A DNA stretch of 64,000 nucleotides from an uncultured Eubacteriales bacterium (GCA_900319795.1 ONPU01000006.1:31120-95119), one strand, 5' to 3'. Shown: positions 44,318 to 53,973, counted from the stretch's first letter. A program made the numbers and translations. Notes: a model not told the origin generated them from the letters alone.

Positions 44318-45238
44318 TTACCTGTGATCAACATTAAAATTTTTCATAAGTTCCTCAACCTCGGGACGCGTCGCCAGATCCGGGGAGAACGCGCTCGCCG
44401 ATCCCGTGCAAAGACCGGTCTTAAAAGCAGTTTCATAGTCCCCGTCACTTTCCATGTATCCGCTCAGGAATCCGGCGACCATGGAGTCTCCCGCGCCGAC
44501 GGAGTTCACGACTGTGCCCTTCGGTGCCTCGCTCAGCAGCACATCTCCCTTTTCGGAAATGAATACCGCTCCCTCTCCTGCCATGGAGATGAGGACGTTG
44601 CGTGCGCCTTCCTCCTGAAGCTTTTTGGCATAGGGAATGACTTCTTCCCGCTTTTTCAATGTCACTCCGTAAATATCCCCGAGTTCGTGATTGTTGGGCT
44701 TAATCAGGAACGGATGGAATTTCAGAACATTGACAAGAAGGTCTCTTTCCGCGTCTACGACGATGTCGATTCCTCTGCCTTCGAGGCGGCTCATGATCCG
44801 CTCATACATGTCTCCCGGAAGCGTATTCGGAACGCTGCCGGAGATCACCAGCAGATCACCTTCTTTAAGCGCATCGAGTTTCACAAAGAGTTCCTCAATG
44901 TCCTCCGGACGGATATCCGGTCCCTGGCCGTTGATTTCGGTCTCTTCGTTGGACTTCATCTTCAGGTTGATGCGGGACATGCCGTTCTTCACTTCCACGA
45001 AATCCGACTCCACTCCGATTTCCGTTAAGCGGTCCCGGATTTCCCTGCCCGTAAACCCGGCCGTAAACCCCAGTGCCGTGCTTGTGTGACCCATATTTTT
45101 CAGGACAATCGAGACGTTGATTCCCTTGCCGCCGGGCAGAATATTTTCATAATACGTTCTGTTGATCTGACCGGCTTTAAAGTCTTTGACGCGGACAATA
45201 TAATCGACCGCTGGGTTAAAAGTGACAGTGTAGATCAT
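44318..45238 (-). CDS. fruK: 1-phosphofructokinase
   Basis: PfkB-family kinase converting fructose 1-phosphate to fructose 1,6-bisphosphate. It starts MIYTVTFNPAVDYIV and has GGKGINVS and the ATP/catalytic motif NSVGAGDSMVAGF with the base Asp. 306 residues, normal length. It lies between fruR and fruA with short gaps and no terminator. Confidence 0.96.
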   Translation of the reverse strand: MIYTVTFNPAVDYIVRVKDFKAGQINRTYYENILPGGKGINVSIVLKNMGHTSTALGFTAGFTGREIRDRLTEIGVESDFVEVKNGMSRINLKMKSNEETEINGQGPDIRPEDIEELFVKLDALKEGDLLVISGSVPNTLPGDMYERIMSRLEGRGIDIVVDAERDLLVNVLKFHPFLIKPNNHELGDIYGVTLKKREEVIPYAKKLQEEGARNVLISMAGEGAVFISEKGDVLLSEAPKGTVVNSVGAGDSMVAGFLSGYMESDGDYETAFKTGLCTGSASAFSPDLATRPEVEELMKNFNVDHR

Positions 45239-45289
45239 ATCTGATATTCCTCCTTTTTCATTCTGGAATCAGCATGGACAACTATTGTT

Positions 45290-46039
45290 TCAGTCCCCGG
45301 CTATCCTTATATTTTCGCAGTCCGCGTAGGACGGATCCGGAAGGCTGTCCGTGATGATCACGGCATCTTCAAAATCGCCGAATGTAACCGGTGAAACAAG
45401 AGAAAATTTACTCCGGTCCGCGAGCACATATCGTTCCGCCGTCTGTTCCATCGAAATCTTCTTGACCACCGCTTCGTTCATCTCCGGAGTGGTATATCCG
45501 ATTTCGCGGTTCAGTCCGTTCACGCCCCAGAAGCCGATCGTAAAATGAAACTTCCTGATTGCGTCGACCGTGTCCGCTCCTACCATCGCCTCCGTCTTCT
45601 CTTTCAGCTCCCCGCCCGGCAGAATCACCCTGAGGCCCTTTTGGAGGAGCTTTCTGGCATGGCCGATGGAGTTGGTCACGTACACCGCGTTCTTCTCGCT
45701 GATACAGTCAACCAGCCGCTCCGTTGTTGTCCCGGCGTCAATATAGACAAATGCGTTCGGCCTGATCAGTCCGGCGGCAAGCTTCCCGATCATCTGTTTC
45801 TCTTCACTCATCAGCTCATATTTATCAGCAAAGAGCTCATCCATCATCACATAGTGTTTTTCGGGGAGAGCCGCGCCTCCGTGAAGCCTGACAAGTCTGT
45901 TCTGACGGTCCAGAAGGACCAGATCTCTCCGGATCGTCGACTCCGAACTGTTGAGAAGCGTACAGAGTTCCGGAACAGATATGGTCTTCCTGTCCTTAAC
46001 GATTTTCAGGATTTCTTCTCTTCTCTGTTCGGCCAGCAT
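45290..46039 (-). CDS. fruR: DeoR-family transcriptional regulator of the fructose operon
   Basis: Repressor of 249 residues. The N-terminal DeoR helix-turn-helix is EILKIVKDRKTISVPELCTLLNSSESTIRRDL; the C-terminal sugar-phosphate sensor domain has YIDAGTTTERLV and MVGADTVDAI. Fructose 1-phosphate is the usual effector of such regulators. First gene of the operon, with repeated GATTG-containing sequences upstream. Confidence 0.93.
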   Translation of the reverse strand: MLAEQRREEILKIVKDRKTISVPELCTLLNSSESTIRRDLVLLDRQNRLVRLHGGAALPEKHYVMMDELFADKYELMSEEKQMIGKLAAGLIRPNAFVYIDAGTTTERLVDCISEKNAVYVTNSIGHARKLLQKGLRVILPGGELKEKTEAMVGADTVDAIRKFHFTIGFWGVNGLNREIGYTTPEMNEAVVKKISMEQTAERYVLADRSKFSLVSPVTFGDFEDAVIITDSLPDPSYADCENIRIAGD

Positions 46040-46066
46040 GTTCCTGCTCCTTTTAAGCCCTTCAAA

Positions 46067-46129
46067 TGATTGATTGTGACCGCTTTTGATTGTTTACTTG
46101 ATTATACCAGTCATTTTTAATCACGTCCA
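46067..46129 (-). promoter_or_regulatory. fruR operon promoter and probable FruR operators
   Basis: Minus-strand TGGACG (46124-46129), 17 bases, extended TGG-TATAAT (46101-46106). Downstream of the -10 box, GATTG-type repeats occur at 46067-46079, 46085-46096 and 46098-46103, as expected for DeoR-family operators. TGACTGG is also repeated upstream of and within the spacer. Confidence 0.6.
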
Positions 46130-46230
46130 GTCACTTCCAGCCATATTAATTGACAAAAATGACGCATTGAATTTATGCATTCTGTACAAACAGCGCGAAT
46201 GACCGAAGTCATCGGATAAAGTTTCAGCAA

Positions 46231-46270
46231 GCAATAAAAAAGAGTGCCGCTCGGCACTCTTTTTTATTGC
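46231..46270. terminator. Bidirectional terminator after the phosphorelay operon
   Basis: A perfect 40-base palindrome: 19-bp arms (GAGTGCCG core flanked by A6 and T6) and a 2-base loop. It ends the operon whose last gene stops at 46287. Confidence 0.93.
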
Positions 46271-46286
46271 TATATACTTCTCTCCG

Positions 46287-49200
46287 TCACTCCGCGGCGA
46301 TCAGCCGCTTCATTGTCTCATAGAGCTTGTCCGGCTCAACCGGCTTTGACAGATGCGCGTTCATACCGGCCTCACGCGAGCGTTCCACATCCTCGTCGAA
46401 TACATTCGCGGTCATCGCGATGATCGGGATTGTCTTCGCGTCCGGGCGGTCAAGCGCACGAATCGTCTTTGTGGCAGTGAGGCCGTCCATAACCGGCATT
46501 CTCACATCCATCAGAATCGCGTCATAGTAGCCTTCCGGTTTTTCGGAGAACATCCGGACGGCCACTTCGCCGTTTACGGCATGTTCGGACTCAATGTCCT
46601 CGAGATCCAGAAGATCTTCGAGGATTTCCGCGTTCTGCTCCACATCCTCCGCCATAAGAACCCTGCGTCCCTGAAGGATCCCGTCAGAGGCGGAATCCGA
46701 AGTTCCGCTGTCAGATGACAGCTCATCCTCCTTGCCTGCTCTTCTCTTCGAGATCGCGTAAATCTCCTTCAGAAGGCTTTCCGGGAACAGAGGCTTGGCC
46801 AGAATACTGTCTATGCCGTTTTCATAGGCTTCGTCCTCGATGATGTCCCAATTGTAGCCCGTGAGCATGATCACCTCGGTTTCACCGCCGTCGAACTTTC
46901 TCAGCTCGCGTGTCAGCTCCAGTCCGTTCATGGAAGGCATCTTATAGTCTGTGAGGACAAACGTGTAGGGCTCCTTCCGGTCATATGCCTCGCGAAGCAT
47001 CTTAAGGCCTTCCTCCGGATTTAACGTGATATCCGCGCTCACTCCCACTGCGCCAAGGATCATCTGGGCATGTTCGCAGGAAACCTTGTCATCGTCCACG
47101 ACAAGCCCGCGCATTCCTTTGGGCAGCTGAAGGTCTTCGTCCATGTCGAAGGTTCTGTCGGAAGCTTTCAGTTTCACAGTCACGGTAAATTGGGACCCAA
47201 CCCCCTTTTTACTTTCCACATGGATGTCGCCGCCCATCATTTCCACGAAATTCTTCGTGATCGCCATTCCGAGGCCGCTGCCGCCGTAACGGTTGGTGGC
47301 CGTCGCGTCCTCCTGTGAAAACGCTTCGAAGATCTTCGGCAGATATTCTTCGTCCATGCCGGCTCCGGTATCCTTCATGATAAAGCGGAGCGTACATGCG
47401 TCCTCTTCCTCGGCAATCTGTTCTACCGTGAAAATGACATCTCCGGGAGCATCCGTGAACTTTACGGCATTTCCCAGGATATTGATGAGCACCTGCTTCA
47501 GCTTCATATCATCGCCGATATAGTAATCGTGAAGCTGTCCGACGATATTGCACTCATAGTTGAGGCCCTTATCCACGCACTGGCCGTTGATCATGATATT
47601 GATCTGGTCCAGAAAATCCCGGATATAGAACTCTTCGCTCTTCAAGACCATTCTGCCCGATTCGATGCGGCTCATATCCAGAATATCGTTGATCAGAGCC
47701 AGAAGGTGTCTTGCGCTCGCTCCGATTTTCTCAAGCTGTTCCCTGGTCTTCGGCTGAAGATTCGGATTCCTGAGCGCGATGCTGTCAAGTCCGATGATCG
47801 CGTTCATCGGCGTCCGGATCTCATGGCTCATATTGGACAGGAAACTCGTCTTGGCCTTGCTGGCTTCCTCCGCCAGCATTTTTTCCACTTCCGTCTGCCG
47901 TTCCCTCTTCTGTATCCGCGAATAGATATCAAAGAGGATGAGCAGCGACGTCACAATGAGGACCATCTGAATGGCAATGCTCATATCCAGAGAACTGTTG
48001 ACCGTTCCCAGAGTATTGATGATGAATCTCTGACTGTCTTCCGAAGAATTTCCTCCGGAGGCGGCGTCCGCCTCTTCCGTCCCTCCCTCATAGTATTCCT
48101 GAATGGGGGCAGCCGTTTTGGAAAGGGCATTGTCCACACTCTGCATCATCCAGACCGTAGATGTAAAGATGATGAGGCCAAGCAGTACGATCCAGGCCAC
48201 CGTCGAGCGTCCCAGACGCTTGCCGGTATCCCTTTTGAGAAGCGTCCTGAAGACGATAAATCCGAGAATGCCCCATACGGCAAGGATCAGATAGGATTCC
48301 GTGGAAAGCGTTTTCACGGCAACCATATTCGGGACCAGGAATTCCAGCGCGAAAAGGAGGGAAATGACAAGTCCGGCCATACCAAAGCCCTTCGCGATTC
48401 TGTTATTCTCCATGCGTGCCTCTTTCCATGCTGAGGCGGAGGCAAATGCATAGGCGATCGTCGCGCCCACCGTCGTGACGTCTACGATCCAGCTGATCGC
48501 GGTTCTGCCGAAAAACGGAAGTATAAGCGACACCGCGCAGATGCTCAAAATGGCATTCTGCGGCACATGGTTCTTATCCGTTTTCCCGATCCATCCGGGG
48601 AGAAGTCCATCCCCGGAAAGGGCGGACAGCAGGCGGCTGAGGGCAATATAGTTTCCGATCAGTCCGGTGAAAATGGCGCATAGAGCCGCAATTCCGAGGA
48701 TCACCGAGCCTGTCTGCCCAAGCGCTGTAAATGCCGCGAAAAAAGTCGGCTGGGAAGCGATTCCCTCATAGGTTCCGAGATTTCCGACATAATCGATCCA
48801 GGAGGAGCAGCCGGAAGGCAGGGCTGTCACGGCCAGCAATGAGAGGCCCATATAAGCGAGTCCTGCCGCGACCAGAGCGGCAGCCATGATCGCAAAGCTG
48901 TGTTTCAGGGAAAATTTCGCCTCCGCCGCGGAATGCGTAATGGATTCAAATCCCACATAGGCCCAGGGCGCCAGCGCAAAAATCGTAAAGCACTCATCGA
49001 GAGGATAATGTCCGGGCATATAAGACGGACCGGCGGACAGCGTATTGCCCGGCCGTCCGGTCGCAGCGGTAAAACAGATGACAATCCCCGCGAAAAGCAG
49101 CACCGCCATCACAATCTGAGTCCACTCGGCCGCCTTTCTCCTTAAGCATACAGCGGCAGCGATCAAAAGCGACGCGATCGCGAGAAGGATCTCTCCGAAG

Positions 49201-49631
49201 TAGACATGGAATCCGGCAACCTCATAGTCAAACCCTACCTGAAAGGTCCTTCCGAGGAGTGTTCTGGCGATGAGCGGAAGCGCGGTCGCATTTGCCCAGA
49301 TAATCGCGATGTAGGTCAGCACCAGAAACCACGCGCTTAAGAAGCCGTGGTCATACCCGAAGCTGTTCTTCGTATAGGTGTAAGTTCCGCCCGCTTCCGG
49401 GTAACGGTTCATCAGGTAATGAAAATTCATTCCGATGATCAGCATGACCAGCGCGCCGACACCCAGACCGATGGCTGTTCCTGCCGGTCCCGCGATCGGA
49501 AGAAAGGTCGTGCCGGGCATTACAAAAGAGCCCCATCCCACACTGCATCCGAATGCCAGCGCCCAGGCACCGACGGCTGTCAGATAGGAAGGAGGCGAGG
49601 GCACTCCCTTTTTCATGTTTTCAGCGTCCAT
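46287..49631 (-). CDS. APC amino-acid-permease-like sensor fused to a hybrid histidine kinase with two receivers
   Basis: A 1114-residue fusion. Residues about 15-470 form an APC-superfamily transporter domain with about twelve membrane segments, starting GCSVGWGSFVMPG where transporters have the substrate-binding GxG. Two further membrane segments (about 475-497 and 553-570) flank a 55-residue extracytoplasmic loop. The kinase has His603 (MSHEIRTPMNAI), N box ILGNAVKFTD, DTGAGM and GGSGLGMAI. Two receiver domains follow, with Asp895 (LTDYKMP) and Asp1042 (LMDVRMP). ATG at 49631; GTG at 49640 is possible. The gene starts 3 bases after the HPt stop codon. Confidence 0.92.
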   Translation of the reverse strand: MDAENMKKGVPSPPSYLTAVGAWALAFGCSVGWGSFVMPGTTFLPIAGPAGTAIGLGVGALVMLIIGMNFHYLMNRYPEAGGTYTYTKNSFGYDHGFLSAWFLVLTYIAIIWANATALPLIARTLLGRTFQVGFDYEVAGFHVYFGEILLAIASLLIAAAVCLRRKAAEWTQIVMAVLLFAGIVICFTAATGRPGNTLSAGPSYMPGHYPLDECFTIFALAPWAYVGFESITHSAAEAKFSLKHSFAIMAAALVAAGLAYMGLSLLAVTALPSGCSSWIDYVGNLGTYEGIASQPTFFAAFTALGQTGSVILGIAALCAIFTGLIGNYIALSRLLSALSGDGLLPGWIGKTDKNHVPQNAILSICAVSLILPFFGRTAISWIVDVTTVGATIAYAFASASAWKEARMENNRIAKGFGMAGLVISLLFALEFLVPNMVAVKTLSTESYLILAVWGILGFIVFRTLLKRDTGKRLGRSTVAWIVLLGLIIFTSTVWMMQSVDNALSKTAAPIQEYYEGGTEEADAASGGNSSEDSQRFIINTLGTVNSSLDMSIAIQMVLIVTSLLILFDIYSRIQKRERQTEVEKMLAEEASKAKTSFLSNMSHEIRTPMNAIIGLDSIALRNPNLQPKTREQLEKIGASARHLLALINDILDMSRIESGRMVLKSEEFYIRDFLDQINIMINGQCVDKGLNYECNIVGQLHDYYIGDDMKLKQVLINILGNAVKFTDAPGDVIFTVEQIAEEEDACTLRFIMKDTGAGMDEEYLPKIFEAFSQEDATATNRYGGSGLGMAITKNFVEMMGGDIHVESKKGVGSQFTVTVKLKASDRTFDMDEDLQLPKGMRGLVVDDDKVSCEHAQMILGAVGVSADITLNPEEGLKMLREAYDRKEPYTFVLTDYKMPSMNGLELTRELRKFDGGETEVIMLTGYNWDIIEDEAYENGIDSILAKPLFPESLLKEIYAISKRRAGKEDELSSDSGTSDSASDGILQGRRVLMAEDVEQNAEILEDLLDLEDIESEHAVNGEVAVRMFSEKPEGYYDAILMDVRMPVMDGLTATKTIRALDRPDAKTIPIIAMTANVFDEDVERSREAGMNAHLSKPVEPDKLYETMKRLIAAE

Positions 49632-49636
49632 GGCGA

Positions 49637-50005
49637 TCACCCTTCCTCGTACTGGCTGATTCCCTCTAATGTTCGCCGATACTGTTCTTCAAGCGCCTGC
49701 AGTTTTTCTTTCACTTCCGCGTCAGAGAACTGTCTTACATTTCCGGGGCGGTACTCTTCGGAGATCTCAGATGCCGCTTCGGACAGCGACACAAGACCCA
49801 GGTTGGCGCATACGCCTTTCACTGCGTGGGAGGTCTCAAAAAGAGCGGCCGGATCCATCGTTTCTCCTGCCTTAAGAAGAGACTCCACCACCCCGTTTTT
49901 GGACAGCTTTCGAATATGCTTGTCGACAAGCTTCTCCACTCTCATGACACGGAGCGCCTGGTCATAGTCTCCGCCGATATTCGCATATAATTCCTGAAGT
50001 GTCAT
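49637..50005 (-). CDS. Stand-alone histidine phosphotransfer (HPt) protein
   Basis: A 122-residue four-helix phosphotransfer protein with the phospho-accepting His60 in SHAVKGVCANLGL. It relays phosphate between receivers. It lies between the EAL gene (3 bases upstream) and the APC-kinase gene, so it probably connects the hybrid kinases with the REC-EAL protein. Confidence 0.93.
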   Translation of the reverse strand: MTLQELYANIGGDYDQALRVMRVEKLVDKHIRKLSKNGVVESLLKAGETMDPAALFETSHAVKGVCANLGLVSLSEAASEISEEYRPGNVRQFSDAEVKEKLQALEEQYRRTLEGISQYEEG

Positions 50006-50008
50006 CGT

Positions 50009-51703
50009 TCAGCTCCTTTCCAGCGCCAGTTCCTGCTCAATCAGTTTTTCAAACTCCTCCGGAGGAAGCGGCCGTGAGAAATAATACCCCTGCACAATCT
50101 CGCAGCCCCTGTCTCTTAAAATGCCGAGCTGGGCTTCATTTTCCACACCCTCCGCCACAACGGGCAGACCGAGATATTTGGCTATGTCTATAATCAGGGT
50201 AATGAGGCGGCGGTCCGTCTCATTGGCTACGATATCCCGAACGAAACGCATGTCCATCTTCAGGACATCGACAGGCATCTCGGAAAGCATGTTCAAAGAT
50301 GAATAGCCGGAGCCGAAATCATCCATCTCGATTTCGAATCCTCTTTCCTGCAGGCTTGAAATCACTTCCAGCATCCTTCTGGCATTTTCCGCAAAAGAAG
50401 ATTCCGTAATCTCAAGCTTGATATCCTTGTAATTGAGACCGTTGTTACGAACCAGATCGTCGAGCCGCTCCACTAAAGTGGGGTCAAAAAGATCCGATCT
50501 GGACAGGTTCACGGAAACCGGAATTGTGTATCCGTAATGCTCACGCCACTTCGCGACCTGACCGGCCGCCTCTTTCCATACAAAATCGTCCACGACCCCG
50601 ATCAGCCCTTTTCCTTCAAAAAGAGGCACGAATGTTCCCGGGCTGATCATCCCCATTTCGGGGTGCTTCCAGCGGATCAGCGCCTCCGCGCTTACAAGTT
50701 TCGGCGGATCGCATTGAATATTATACTTTGGCTGATAGTAGACAACAAACTGATTTTCGGAGGAAGCTGTGAACAGGTCATTGAGCAGACGCCCGTCCAT
50801 CAGCTCTTTCTCACGCAGCTGATCGTTGTAAACCATAATCGGATTCTGATAATTGCCGCGGACCATATTGCATGCCGTCCGGGCATGGTCAAACATCAGA
50901 ACCGGTTCCATCCCCTCCTGCCAGGGCTTTACGCCCATTCGCAGCTGAATATTGACTTTCCGGGAAATAGTACCCGCTTTTTCCTGAAGGAAATCCAGCA
51001 CCGCCCGGTAATCGGGCTGACTGACGCAATAGATCTCAAACCGATCGGCTTCTATGCGGCTGGCAATGCCTTCCGTCCCGCCGAGAAACTCCCTTATGGC
51101 CTCGCCGATACGGCCCAGCACTAAATCGCCGAATTCCCTGCCGTTCAGGGCATTGATCGTATGAAACTGCTCTATATTGACGACCAGCGCGTCCATCTTC
51201 ATCTCGGGATGATAGCGGAACAGGCGGTTGACATACTCAAAAAAGAAGTTCCGGCTGTATAAGGATGTCAGACGGTCATATTCCGCCGCGGAGATCAGTT
51301 CTCTGCCTTCACTGAGCTCGATCATCCTCCCTACGCGTGCCAGAATGATTTCCGACATATCAAAAGGTTTTGTTATAAAATCCGCCGCTCCCATTTCAAG
51401 AGCCTGCAGCTCGGCACTCTTCTCCGCCGTCAGGACGATGATCGGAATTCCCTTCAGTTCTTCGTCTTGTTTGACATACTCCAGAACCTCAAAGTCGGTC
51501 ATTTGAGGCATAAACAGGTCCAGAAGCACGATCGACAGTGTGCCTGCGTGCTTTCTCATCTGTTCCAGGCATTCCCGGCCGTTTTCGGCATAGATCACTT
51601 CATAGTCATCCTCAAGAATCACTCCCAGAACATCCCTGTTTATTTCATGGTCATCCACAACCAGTACCAGCTGCGGACGCTGGATCTGTTTCGATTTAAT
51701 CAT
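50009..51703 (-). CDS. Response regulator with receiver, degenerate GGDEF and EAL domains
   Basis: A 564-residue predicted cyclic di-GMP phosphodiesterase. Receiver (1-125) with Asp62 in LLDLFMP and Lys in FITKPFD. A GGDEF-like domain (about 140-265) has IEADRFEI where GGDEF should be, so it is unlikely to make cyclic di-GMP. The EAL domain (about 300-560) keeps EALIRW, VNLSRSD, LEITESS, MDDFGSGYS, LKMD, VAEGVE and QGYYFSRP, so it should be active. It is probably controlled by the neighbouring kinases through HPt. Confidence 0.93.
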   Translation of the reverse strand: MIKSKQIQRPQLVLVVDDHEINRDVLGVILEDDYEVIYAENGRECLEQMRKHAGTLSIVLLDLFMPQMTDFEVLEYVKQDEELKGIPIIVLTAEKSAELQALEMGAADFITKPFDMSEIILARVGRMIELSEGRELISAAEYDRLTSLYSRNFFFEYVNRLFRYHPEMKMDALVVNIEQFHTINALNGREFGDLVLGRIGEAIREFLGGTEGIASRIEADRFEIYCVSQPDYRAVLDFLQEKAGTISRKVNIQLRMGVKPWQEGMEPVLMFDHARTACNMVRGNYQNPIMVYNDQLREKELMDGRLLNDLFTASSENQFVVYYQPKYNIQCDPPKLVSAEALIRWKHPEMGMISPGTFVPLFEGKGLIGVVDDFVWKEAAGQVAKWREHYGYTIPVSVNLSRSDLFDPTLVERLDDLVRNNGLNYKDIKLEITESSFAENARRMLEVISSLQERGFEIEMDDFGSGYSSLNMLSEMPVDVLKMDMRFVRDIVANETDRRLITLIIDIAKYLGLPVVAEGVENEAQLGILRDRGCEIVQGYYFSRPLPPEEFEKLIEQELALERS

Positions 51704-51720
51704 TACGGCTTCTTTTCTCC

Positions 51721-53184
51721 TTACTTAATCAGCTTCTTCAATGTGTCAAAAAGGAGGTCTGCTTCAGCAGGCTTTGCCAGGTGCGTATTCATTCCGGCGT
51801 TTAATGACGCCTTCACATCACTTTCAAAAGCATTGGCAGTCAGAGCAATAATCGGAATGGTTCCGGCATCGGGTCTTTGAAGCGCTCTGATCTTCCCGGC
51901 TGCCTCAAGACCGTCCATCACGGGCATTCTCAGATCCATCAGGATCGCGTCATAATAACCGGGTTCGGAGCGTTCCATCATTTCCACAGCAATCAGGCCG
52001 TTTTCGGCATGTTCGGTTTCGACCCCCTCGAGTTCAAGAAGGTCTTCCACGATTTCGGCATTTTCCGGAATATCTTCCACAATCAGGATCCGGCGGCCTT
52101 CAAGTGAATCGACACCGCCCTCTTCCTTCTGCTCTTTTTTCTCTTCTTTCCCGGCATATACAAGCGGGACGGTAATGACAAACACCGAGCCCTTTCCCTT
52201 CTCGCTCTCAACGGTAATCGTGCCGCCCAGAAGATCGACAGACTTTTTCGCCACCGCGAGGCTGAGCCCGCTTCCGCCGAACTGATTCGTGGAACTCGAA
52301 TCCTCCTGCTCGAACGCGTCGAAAATTCTCGGGAGAAACTCGGGATCGATCCCGATTCCCGTATCCGTAACCGTAAAACGGCACATATGTCGGGTCGTTT
52401 CCGTCGGAGTAATTTCCAGTTCAAAACGCACGTTCCCCGGCGTTTCCGTATATTTGACGGCGTTGTCGAGCACGCTGATCAATACTTCCGTAAGTTCCGT
52501 CTCATCCCCGATATACCGGGCCGCCGCCTCTTCGGGAATTACGCTTGTATATTCAAGTCCTTTTTCATCGCAAAGCGTACTGATGATCGCGTCCACCTGG
52601 AGCATCGCTTCTTTCAGCGAAAACTCCATCGTCTTGATAATCAGGTGCCCGGTCTCGATCCTGTTCAGGTCCAGAATATTATTGATGAGCCCCATCAGGT
52701 GCTGGGCGCTGAGGCCGATCTTCTCGAGCTGGCGTCTCGTTTCCTCCTGCAGATTCTGGTTTCGAAGAGCCAGAGTGTCCAGCCCCAGAATGACGTTCAT
52801 GGGCGTCCGCATTTCATGGCTGATGCTCGAAAGAAAGGTTGTTTTTGCCTTATTGCTCTCTTCCGTAGCCCGAAGTTCCGACTTCAGGCGTTCATTTTCA
52901 ATCACTTTTCTGGTAATGCTGTCAAGCAGCCGCCAGATGATGCATACAAAGATACTGCCCCCGAACAGAATCCCCGCGACGATCAGATCCGGGTGTCCGA
53001 ACAGGGCAATTGCCGAATATCCTATAAAGAACAGGACAAGAAGCACGATCGGGACATAAAGCACTATGTCACTCCAACCGGTCTTGCCCCGGACAAAACG
53101 GGCGAACTGAATAAACCCGTAGATATTGACAATCATCAGGGCAGCGCCGAAGTAGATCATGCCGTATATCAGATATCGAATCAT
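51721..53184 (-). CDS. Membrane hybrid histidine kinase with one receiver
   Basis: A 487-residue kinase. Three membrane segments (within 1-90) and no sizeable extracellular domain. A short coiled coil leads to His123 in SSISHEMRTPMNVILG. ATPase motifs DTGIGIDPEF and GGSGLSLAVAK follow, then a receiver (about 365-485) with Asp in LMDLRMP. Its kinase and receiver are closely similar to those of the APC fusion, which suggests duplication. ATG at 53184; another in-frame ATG at 53214. Confidence 0.93.
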   Translation of the reverse strand: MIRYLIYGMIYFGAALMIVNIYGFIQFARFVRGKTGWSDIVLYVPIVLLVLFFIGYSAIALFGHPDLIVAGILFGGSIFVCIIWRLLDSITRKVIENERLKSELRATEESNKAKTTFLSSISHEMRTPMNVILGLDTLALRNQNLQEETRRQLEKIGLSAQHLMGLINNILDLNRIETGHLIIKTMEFSLKEAMLQVDAIISTLCDEKGLEYTSVIPEEAAARYIGDETELTEVLISVLDNAVKYTETPGNVRFELEITPTETTRHMCRFTVTDTGIGIDPEFLPRIFDAFEQEDSSSTNQFGGSGLSLAVAKKSVDLLGGTITVESEKGKGSVFVITVPLVYAGKEEKKEQKEEGGVDSLEGRRILIVEDIPENAEIVEDLLELEGVETEHAENGLIAVEMMERSEPGYYDAILMDLRMPVMDGLEAAGKIRALQRPDAGTIPIIALTANAFESDVKASLNAGMNTHLAKPAEADLLFDTLKKLIK

Positions 53185-53241
53185 ATTCAACCCCTCATAA
53201 GTTGAAAAGATCAATGCACAAACTCATCCTGTCATGCAGCT

Positions 53242-53835
53242 TTACAGATGATTGTACAGTCCTTCCAGAAATCCCACGCATTTATCGATGCCGAAACGTC
53301 CGCTGTCCAGTGAGATATCATAATTCTGTACAAGACCCCACTCCGTATCCGTGTAGAACCGATAATACTCTTTTCTGCGTCTGTCCTTGTCCCTCAGTCT
53401 CTTTTCCGGAGCCTCTTCCGTCTCGCCGTATACATTGACAATCCTGTTCTGTCTGAATTCCATGGAAGCGTGAATAAAGACTTTCAGCAGATCGTCACGA
53501 TCCCGGAGAATATAGTCCGCGCAGCGTCCCACGATCACGCAGGGGCCTTCCTCAGCCGCGTTCCGGATCAGCTCACACTGGATCTGCCAGATTCTGTCCT
53601 GAAGAGACAGGCCGCTGATTCCATAGCGGGCAAACGCGTTGCCAAGTGCCGTCGGGGCAGCCGCGTACTCTCCGTGTTCCTTGATATATTCAATGGAAAA
53701 TCCGCTCTTTTCCGCGATCTGATCCATAATGACGCGGTCATAGCACGGGATGTCCAGTCGTTCCGCAAGCATTTTCCCGATCGTTCTTCCGCCGCTTCCA
53801 AACTCTCTGCTTATTGTAATAATCCTGCCGCTCAT
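53242..53835 (-). CDS. Cytidylate-kinase-like family protein
   Basis: A 197-residue P-loop protein of the Cytidylate_kin2 family: ITISREFGSGGRTIGKMLAERL at the N-terminus, VIVGRCADYIL in the middle and RRKEYYRFYTDTEWG near the end. True substrates of these proteins are not established; in Clostridia they often accompany signalling or transporter genes. It is the first gene of the phosphorelay operon, 57 bases before the membrane kinase. Confidence 0.88.
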   Translation of the reverse strand: MSGRIITISREFGSGGRTIGKMLAERLDIPCYDRVIMDQIAEKSGFSIEYIKEHGEYAAAPTALGNAFARYGISGLSLQDRIWQIQCELIRNAAEEGPCVIVGRCADYILRDRDDLLKVFIHASMEFRQNRIVNVYGETEEAPEKRLRDKDRRRKEYYRFYTDTEWGLVQNYDISLDSGRFGIDKCVGFLEGLYNHL

Positions 53836-53973
53836 ATTGCCTCCGTTTTTGGAACCTTTTTTGCTTCGAAAGAAAAGCTTTCCAAAGATAATACTACCAC
53901 GAAGCGGTTTCTTGTGCCACTTCAGATTTCAGAAATCTCCCTTTAGCAAAAAATAAAAAATGATATTCGCCTA

